In this document: positions 14,806 through 19,267 of the stretch, one piece after another
How positions within the stretch are numbered: the stretch's first letter is position 1
How the letters are laid out: each line of letters starts with the position of its first letter
Source: SCTD01 sp038256525
GTDB taxonomy: Bacteria > Actinomycetota > Actinomycetes > Mycobacteriales > SCTD01
NCBI GenBank assembly: GCA_038256525.1
Contig: JBBSKF010000059.1
Location: forward strand, 1 to 19,267
Length of the DNA: 19,267 nucleotides
Direction of reading: 5' to 3'
Program-made: the position numbers and the translations under genes
The notes under the pieces: model-generated
The model's database searches: none
What the model saw: the letters and a program-made list of their open reading frames with translations, nothing else
What the model was told of the DNA's origin: nothing

Positions 14806-16361
14806 GGCTCGGCAACCACAGCGCTCGAGCTGCTCACGGTCAGCAGCTCACCGACACCGGGGAACAGCAGCGGCACCTGTAGCGATACGCGGAAGCTGCG
14901 CACGGGCTCGAGCCGAGTCGACTCGACCAGGGTGTAGACGGCTCGGGCCTCCCAGGCACCCGGCAGCGCGTCGTCGACCCGATCGTTGGCCATGCGTGAG
15001 CCTTCCACCACCAACGCGCGGGCCCCGACGTCGGCAGCATTTCCCGCCAGCACGAAGGTGAGGCCGGTCAGTGCCATCTGCCACATCAGCAGGACCAGGA
15101 ACAGCAGCAGCGGTGCCGTGGCCACGGTCTCGATGGCCGCCTGCCCGGCGTCGTGCTTGAGCCGCGCCCGCCGGCCGCGGGCACTCGTTGGCACCGGGCT
15201 CGTCGCGGCGGTCTCGATGACGCCGAGCTCGGCGGCGAGCTGGACGAGCGCCCGTCGCAGGGGGCCGTCCTGGAGCTGGAGAGGGTCACCGGTGTTGACC
15301 ACCGGCTGCAGCGCCTTGAAGTCGGCGGGCAGGACCGTCGTGGCCATCTTGCTGCCGACGACGCGCTTGGCCGTGTCCGGCTGGACGTCGCTGGAGCGGC
15401 TGCTGCGGTTGAGCACGACGATGACGTCGTCGGGCTTGGCTGCCTGCAGCCGCTCCCACAGCTGCATCTGCCGCTTCGCGGCCTTGAGCGCGAGCACGTC
15501 CGGAGTGACAACGAGGGCGACGGCATCGGCCATCTCGACCGCGACGGTGGCGGCGGCTGTCATCACCGACCCGACGTCGACGACCACCACGTCATATCGG
15601 GACTTGAGCGCGCCCAGGATCCTGCGGGCTGCCTTCGCACTGACGTCTTCGCCGCGCTCTCCCTCCGCGGGAGCGAGCAGCATGGATAGACCCGACTCGT
15701 GGACGAACAGAGCGTCCTGCAGGACCGCAACGGACAGATCGTCGGCCACGTCGACGAGATCAGCGACGCTGCGCCGATGGGTCACATCCAGCAGGTTGCC
15801 GACATCGCCTGCTTGAAGGTCGAAGTCGACGAGACACACCCGGCGGTCCCGCTTCGCTCGCGCCGCGAGCAGCGCGCCATGCAGCGCCACGGTGGTCGTG
15901 CCGACCCCGCCTTTCGCGCCGGCCACGGCAACCATGGTCCCGCGGGCACCGGGAACGTCGTCGGCCGCCGAGCCGAGATGACGGCGGACGCTGCGGGCCC
16001 AATTGGCAGCAGGACCGAGCCGGCTCTCGATCTCCTCCACAGTCGGGTCGACCGGTAGCAGGCCCCGGGCGCCTACCCCCATGGCGGCGGCAAAGGCGTC
16101 CGGCGAGGAGGCGGCGGCCATCAGGACGACGGCGATCTGCGGGTGGTTCGTACCGACCTCCCGGATGAGGTCCAGGGCCGGAACCGGCCCGATCTCGTCG
16201 TCGATGATGAGGACGACCACGTCGCGCTCGGCGAGCAGATCCAGCACCTCTGTGGAGGTTCGGGCCTCGCCGACGACGCGGTACTCCCCCGTCTCGACGA
16301 GCCTGGCACCCAGCAGCCGGGCGCGCAGGGGATCGGCGACGCCGAGCAGCACCGCGGTCAT
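14802..16361 (-). CDS. TadZ/CpaE-like ATPase fused to a TadE-like pseudopilin
   Basis: The protein has 519 residues. Residues 1-120 form a receiver-like domain; residues 140-385 are a ParA/MinD-type ATPase of the TadZ/CpaE kind. The P-loop is KGGVGTTT (150-157): the signature Lys150 is present but the usual second Lys is Thr, as is common in CpaE/TadZ. DFDLQAGD (179-186) and VVVVDVGS (258-265) follow. After a linker, residues 402-519 look like a complete TadE: KHDAG|QAAIETV with Gly406 at -1 and Glu411 at +5, then a membrane helix (about 413-437) and a TadE-type ectodomain. Cleavage there would free the ATPase into the cytosol. An in-frame GTG at 15194 could start a separate 130-residue TadE, but I see no good ribosome site. 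ATG 16361 overlaps the cpaB stop by 4 bases. Confidence 0.9.
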   Translation of the reverse strand: MTAVLLGVADPLRARLLGARLVETGEYRVVGEARTSTEVLDLLAERDVVVLIIDDEIGPVPALDLIREVGTNHPQIAVVLMAAASSPDAFAAAMGVGARGLLPVDPTVEEIESRLGPAANWARSVRRHLGSAADDVPGARGTMVAVAGAKGGVGTTTVALHGALLAARAKRDRRVCLVDFDLQAGDVGNLLDVTHRRSVADLVDVADDLSVAVLQDALFVHESGLSMLLAPAEGERGEDVSAKAARRILGALKSRYDVVVVDVGSVMTAAATVAVEMADAVALVVTPDVLALKAAKRQMQLWERLQAAKPDDVIVVLNRSSRSSDVQPDTAKRVVGSKMATTVLPADFKALQPVVNTGDPLQLQDGPLRRALVQLAAELGVIETAATSPVPTSARGRRARLKHDAGQAAIETVATAPLLLFLVLLMWQMALTGLTFVLAGNAADVGARALVVEGSRMANDRVDDALPGAWEARAVYTLVESTRLEPVRSFRVSLQVPLLFPGVGELLTVSSSSAVVAEP

Positions 16362-17140
16362 GGTCGTCGCGTTGGCTGGGTGGCCGGCACCGGCGTCCTC
16401 GCGGGCGCAGGCGTCTGACCCGCCTGACCCGCCTGACCCGCAGCTCCGGCCAGTCCACCGTCGAAGGTGCGCTGCCCCGGTGAGAGCGGCGTCCGGTCGC
16501 CGCCGCCGACAATCGCAAGCCGCACGTTCGCGGCGAAACTCTCGGCGTAGGTGAGCGCGAGGCTTTCCTCCACGCTGAGAGCAAAGGTGATGGGTACGAC
16601 GGCTTGGTCGGCGAAGCCCTCGTCGCCTGAGGCGGTCGGCCGGCCGACCTGCAGCACCAAGGCATTCGTCACGATGATGTCGGAACGCGCAACTTGTCCG
16701 AGGGGCCCGTCGGCGCTGAAGGTGGCGTAGATATCAACGACGGAACCGCCGCGCACTTTGCCTGCCACGCCGGTCTCGGCGTCGATGAGGATAGCAATCT
16801 CGCGCTGCCCCTGCTCGAGTGACGGCTGTTCGATGAGCATGCCGCGCTGCAGGAAGGACCCCGCGGGCAGTGCGGTCCCGGCGACCAGGCCGATCGTCTC
16901 CCGGGGATCGGTGATGGTCGTTGCTGACATCCAGCGCACGGGCACCTGGACCTCCTCCCAGACCGCCTCATCGACCACCCCGAACGCCTCGACGTCCTGT
17001 GACAGCCGCAGAGCGATGCCGAGATTGCCGACTTCGTCGCGGACCGAGCCCACGTAGCTCAGGACGCTGACGAACACCACGAGGGCGCCAAGCGTGGCCA
17101 GAGCCATCAGCAGGACGCCACGACGCTGACGAGGGTTCAC
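16358..17140 (-). CDS. cpaB: Flp pilus assembly protein CpaB/RcpC-like
   Basis: The protein has 260 residues. The N-terminal helix (about 9-31) is followed by an SAF-like domain (about 60-115, VPVRWMSATTI...GLVAGTALPAGSFLQRGML) and the RcpC/CpaB core (REIAILIDAETGVAGKVRGGSVVDIYATF, about 112-140). It lacks the secretin context it has in Gram-negatives; in actinomycetes it is thought to act as a pilus-base protein. The low-complexity tail (AGQAGQAGQ, then Pro/Thr/Arg) is encoded partly by three 9-bp repeats. GTG 17140 has GGAGGGG (17147-17153) 6 nt upstream. The end overlaps the next start by 4 bases. Confidence 0.88.
   Translation of the reverse strand: MNPRQRRGVLLMALATLGALVVFVSVLSYVGSVRDEVGNLGIALRLSQDVEAFGVVDEAVWEEVQVPVRWMSATTITDPRETIGLVAGTALPAGSFLQRGMLIEQPSLEQGQREIAILIDAETGVAGKVRGGSVVDIYATFSADGPLGQVARSDIIVTNALVLQVGRPTASGDEGFADQAVVPITFALSVEESLALTYAESFAANVRLAIVGGGDRTPLSPGQRTFDGGLAGAAGQAGQAGQTPAPARTPVPATQPTRRP
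16415..16441. repeat. Three perfect 9-bp tandem repeats in cpaB
   Basis: The unit CTGACCCGC occurs three times without mismatch and encodes the Ala-Gly-Gln repeats in the CpaB tail. Because the unit is a multiple of three, copy-number change by slippage would keep the frame. Confidence 0.85.
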
Positions 17141-17196
17141 GGTCGGCCCCTCCGAGGGAACACGAGCGGGGACGAGCCGGGGGAACGGCGTGTCAT
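17137..17196 (-). CDS. Possible 19-codon linker ORF between two operon genes
   Basis: The frame from ATG 17196 to TGA 17137 encodes MTRRSPGSSPLVFPRRGRP. Its ATG overlaps the upstream gene's stop (ATGA) and its stop overlaps the cpaB start (GTGA), the same geometry as real junctions in this operon. It has no clear ribosome site of its own, while a good one for cpaB lies inside it. It could pass ribosomes along (coupling) or be chance. I would not call it a gene without translation data. Confidence 0.2.
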   Translation of the reverse strand: MTRRSPGSSPLVFPRRGRP

Positions 17197-18089
17197 GGCC
17201 GAATTGCCGCGAGCAGTGTCATCCCGCAGAGCGGGCAGACTTCGGAAGACCCAGGCCGGCCACACCACGAACAGGTGTGGCTCGGTGTCACGTCGGCGAC
17301 GACGGCCAGTGGATCCAGAGCGTAGCCGACGACCTCGACGCAGCGGGACGTGCCCCACCAGCTCTTGCCAGGATCGAACTCCGTCTGGTCGCGCGCCACC
17401 CGGCCGGGGCGCTGCGGCGGGACCGCCTCGACGGTGCTGCGTGCGACCATTCTCGGCAGGATGACCCGTTTGACCCAGGCCGGGTCGCCCTTGGGTGACA
17501 CGTAGTACGCAAAACCGCGCCCCGGACGTACCGGAAGCAGCCCAGCAGCACCGTCATCAGAGGTGGGGAGCACGATCGGCTCCTCCGACGCACGGGCGAT
17601 GAAGGCCGCCCCCGGGACCCACGAACGCAGATGCTGTGCGACACCGGTGGGTAGATGCGCGAGACCGCCCACAGAGCCGAGCCAGGCAGCGACGTCGAGG
17701 TCGGCCTCCAGGGTGGGCAGCGCGGCGAGGGTCTGACCGTCGTCCTCGAACGCAGCGAGCAGCACCGCGACCTGCTCGGCGAAGACGAGGAGTGCGAGGG
17801 GGGGAAGCCGGCTCGGCACGGTGACGACCTCGACATCGCGGGCGGCGCGCAGCAAACCCAGCAGCACACCTCCCTGCTCGTCCGCGTAACCGTCGACGAG
17901 CACGATCATCCGCACCGGATCGCTCAGGGGCGTGCAGCGGGCTGCTTCGTCGGCAAGATCGATCAACACGTCGAGCGCGACGCGAGCGGACGGATCGACG
18001 ACGGCCGGCCGTACGTGCCGGTGACCGTCAGTAGCGAGTTGGAGGTCGGCTACCCGCGCGACGTCAGCCAAGCAGACGAGATACGTCAC
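17193..18089 (-). CDS. Unknown protein with C-terminal zinc ribbon, first gene of the Tad operon
   Basis: The protein has 298 residues from GTG 18089, which has AGGAG (18098-18102) 8 nt upstream; an in-frame GTG at 18107 has none. I do not recognise a family. The N-terminal two thirds look like an alternating alpha/beta fold (MIVLVDGYADEQ, VEVVTVPSRLPPLALLVFAEQVAVLLAAF). A middle block (GRGFAYYVSPKGDPAWVKRVILPRMVAR) precedes a C-terminal C-x2-C-x8-C-x2-C zinc ribbon (Cys273, 276, 285, 288). There is no signal peptide or membrane helix, so it is probably cytosolic. As first gene of the machinery operon, with a shared dyad upstream, it may regulate or help assemble the pilus base; this is a guess from context only. 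Confidence 0.75.
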   Translation of the reverse strand: MTYLVCLADVARVADLQLATDGHRHVRPAVVDPSARVALDVLIDLADEAARCTPLSDPVRMIVLVDGYADEQGGVLLGLLRAARDVEVVTVPSRLPPLALLVFAEQVAVLLAAFEDDGQTLAALPTLEADLDVAAWLGSVGGLAHLPTGVAQHLRSWVPGAAFIARASEEPIVLPTSDDGAAGLLPVRPGRGFAYYVSPKGDPAWVKRVILPRMVARSTVEAVPPQRPGRVARDQTEFDPGKSWWGTSRCVEVVGYALDPLAVVADVTPSHTCSWCGRPGSSEVCPLCGMTLLAAIRP

Positions 18090-18097
18090 GCTTTGGA

Positions 18098-18102
18098 CTC
18101 CT
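18098..18102 (-). promoter_or_regulatory. Ribosome binding site deciding the zinc-ribbon protein start
   Basis: AGGAG (minus strand), 8 nt before GTG 18089. The longer start GTG 18107 has no purine-rich site, so 18089 is preferred. Confidence 0.65.
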
Positions 18103-18143
18103 ATCACCGCGTGTTGCTGACAAGGAGCAACGACCGCGACGAA

Positions 18144-18149
18144 AGTATG
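18144..18149 (-). promoter_or_regulatory. Possible -10 element of the machinery operon
   Basis: CATACT on the minus strand, 22 nt downstream of the dyad at 18172-18185. An ACT core lies at nearly the same distance (24-26 nt) from the other three dyads. There is no clear -35 hexamer, as may be expected for an activator-dependent promoter. Two hairpins, GTTGCT/AGCAAC (18113-18131) and GTGCC/GGCAC (18155-18171), lie on either side. Confidence 0.4.
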
Positions 18150-18171
18150 ACACGGTGCCCAGCCTTGGCAC

Positions 18172-18202
18172 GGGCCTGAGGACCCAACTCTGGGTTAGGT
18201 CC
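18172..18202. promoter_or_regulatory. Shared 14-bp dyad, copy 4, with an overlapping larger inverted repeat
   Basis: GGGCCTGAGGACCC (18172-18185) begins 83 bp upstream of GTG 18089. It overlaps a second dyad with arms GGACCCAAC (18180-18188) and GTTAGGTCC (18194-18202), differing at one position, around a 5-nt centre. It lies between divergent genes, so a regulator bound here could affect both the Tad operon and the DUF192 gene (start 18226). Confidence 0.6.
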
Positions 18203-18225
18203 GGTAGGCCCGGCAGGAGCAACCC

Positions 18226-18576
18226 ATGGCACATCCTCGAGAGCCTGCGGAGCTCTGGATGGACGGTCACCCGCTGGGTCCACTGGAGCTCGCGGACACT
18301 GCGTGGCGCCGCTTCCGCGGACTGCTCGGGCGTGACGCCCTCGACGGGGCGCTCCTGCTGCGCCCCTGTTCGTCGGTGCACACCCTCGGGATGCGGATGA
18401 CCATCGACGTCGCGCTGCTCACCGAGGATCTGCAGGTCCTCGACGTCCGGACAATGCGCCCGCATCGGTTCGGGGCGAGCCGCCGGAAGGCCAAAGCGGT
18501 GCTGGAGACCGAGGCAGGGGTGATGGCTTCCTGGGGCGTGCAACCCGGCACCCGCCTCGAGATCCGACCGGGTTGA
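18226..18576 (+). CDS. DUF192 family protein
   Basis: The protein has 116 residues and matches DUF192 (COG1430) well: RRFRGLLGRDALDGALLLRPCSSVHTLGMRMTIDVALL, then a second part ending in TRLEIRPG. It lacks the signal peptide of many members, so it is probably cytosolic. The function of the family is unknown. ATG 18226 has AGGAG (18215-18219) 6 nt upstream. It is divergent from the Tad operon and shares its upstream region, including the dyad at 18172. My recollection is that DUF192 genes often lie beside Flp/Tad loci in actinomycetes, which would suggest a functional link, but I cannot check this here. Confidence 0.88.
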   Translation: MAHPREPAELWMDGHPLGPLELADTAWRRFRGLLGRDALDGALLLRPCSSVHTLGMRMTIDVALLTEDLQVLDVRTMRPHRFGASRRKAKAVLETEAGVMASWGVQPGTRLEIRPG

Positions 18577-18594
18577 TGACATCCGGGCATGTCA
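18577..18594. terminator. Palindrome directly after the DUF192 stop
   Basis: TGACAT and ATGTCA are separated by CCGGGC, starting at the base after the stop codon. The stem is short and there is no T run, so terminator function is uncertain. GGGCT-C-AGCCC follows within about 30 bp and could add to it. Confidence 0.3.
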
Positions 18595-18727
18595 CCGACA
18601 GTGACCCGGGGCTCAGCCCGTCTGGCTCAGCCGGTCGGTGTCATCGTCAGTGTCGTCGAGGCACTGCGGCCATCCTGGCCCCGGCCTTCGCCGTCGTGCC
18701 GCTGCCGGCGCCCGAGACCCGACCGGC

Positions 18728-19267
18728 TCAGGGCTGAAGCAGCACCTTCACGTGACCATCTTCCTTCGTCTGGAAACTGGCGTACGCACCGGGCGCCTCG
18801 GCGAGCGACAGCCGGTGGGTGGCGAAGGTGTCCACGCCGAGCGGGTCGTCGTCGGTCAGCAGCGGCAGGATGTCGTCCGCCCAGCGCTTGACGTTCGCTT
18901 GGCCCATCCGCAGCAAGGAGCGCCCCCAGCCGGTCGATGCCCGCCTTCTGCATGACCGGCGCGGCGACCGCGTCCGGTAGGAACCCGGCCAGCTGCTGGA
19001 TCACCTTGGTGACCGGTGAGCCGTGCGCCTCCATGCCGACCGCGTCGACCACCGAGTCCGCCCCACGCCCGGCCGTCATCTCACGGACGACGTCACCGAG
19101 GTCCTTGCCGTGCTCGATCTGGAACGGGATGACGACCCGGTCGCCGACCCGCAGGTCACCGGTCTCGGAGCCGACCTCCTGCACGATGCCCATCGGCTCG
19201 TGCCCGAGCACGTCACCCTTGCTCATGAACGGCCCGAGCGGTTCGTCGAGGTGCAGGTCCGAGCCGC
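18728..19267 (-). pseudogene. Decayed zinc-dependent alcohol/formaldehyde dehydrogenase, cut by the window edge
   Basis: The fragments belong to the zinc alcohol dehydrogenase family. From the right edge: GSDLHLDEPLGPF and SKGDVLGHEPMGIVQEVG...GDRVVIPFQI, then directly EHGKDLGDVVREMTAGRGADSVVDAVGMEAHG...QKAGIDRLGAL, then in another frame LRMGQANVKRWADDILPLL...GHVKVLLQP. Compared with the family as I remember it, about 115-120 residues are missing at around 19111-19120, including the structural-zinc cysteines and the NAD-binding glycine motif. About 35 more are missing at around 18909-18922, with a frameshift. It cannot make an active enzyme. The 5' end lies outside the window. A frame open to 18627 past the frameshift is not homologous sequence. 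Confidence 0.85.

Noticed and set aside
13109..14815. Longer 568-residue version of CpaF
   Set aside because: The extra N-terminal part lies over tadE and is Arg-rich without homology; ATG 14446 has a ribosome site and a coupled junction.
17137..17358. 73-codon minus-strand frame including the mini-ORF
   Set aside because: The part upstream of 17196 overlaps the end of the zinc-ribbon gene, including its cysteine motif, in another frame and is Arg-rich; only the short coupled part is worth noting.
1..19267. tRNA, rRNA, CRISPR array, insertion sequence, attachment site
   Set aside because: I looked on both strands and saw no cloverleaf-like sequence, regular spaced repeats, transposase or integrase motifs, or flanking target duplications.

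Overview
The window is high-GC DNA typical of an actinomycete (Actinomycetota). Evidence includes many GTG starts, end-overlapping genes, a Tad/Flp pilus locus without a secretin, lipoproteins with lipoboxes and an OmpA-type domain in a lipoprotein. I cannot assign an order or genus. I see no tRNA, rRNA, CRISPR array, insertion sequence or integrase.

Left edge (1-2541, + strand): the 3' part of acetyl-CoA synthetase, then a small DUF3592-like membrane protein. The latter converges with, and overlaps by 14 bp, the last gene of the minus-strand block.

Centre (2528-18089, all minus strand): one large Tad (tight adherence) pilus locus, transcribed from right to left. The machinery operon runs from an unknown zinc-ribbon protein through CpaB/RcpC, a TadZ/CpaE ATPase fused in one ORF to a TadE-like pseudopilin, a second TadE, the CpaF/TadA motor ATPase, TadB and TadC to a NarL-type histidine kinase and LuxR-type response regulator. 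From CpaB onward the junctions are overlapping, abutting or 7 nt apart, so translational coupling is likely. A second unit carries a small Flp pilin, a peptidoglycan-binding OmpA-type lipoprotein and a TadE/G-like protein with a proline-rich stalk. The third and fourth units carry two paralogous proteins (454 and 466 aa). These have a perfect Flp-type prepilin leader (G|AGTLEY) but a very large extracellular domain, and are followed by a lipoprotein and a small membrane protein.

Regulation: four transcription units share a 14-bp dyad, GGGYCYGMRGRCCC, at 5045, 6617, 9364 and 18172. It starts 74-83 bp upstream of the start codon, and about 25 nt downstream of it lies a CANACTG-like, possible -10 element. 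I infer that the embedded two-component system may recognise this dyad and coordinate machinery, pilin, and the large pilin-like proteins.

Right edge (18226-19267): a divergent DUF192 protein, then a decayed zinc alcohol dehydrogenase pseudogene with two internal deletions.

The strongest candidates for something undescribed are the duplicated large pilin-signal proteins with their accessory lipoproteins, the TadZ-TadE fusion, and the shared dyad. No prepilin peptidase is encoded in the window, so it must lie elsewhere if these leaders are processed.
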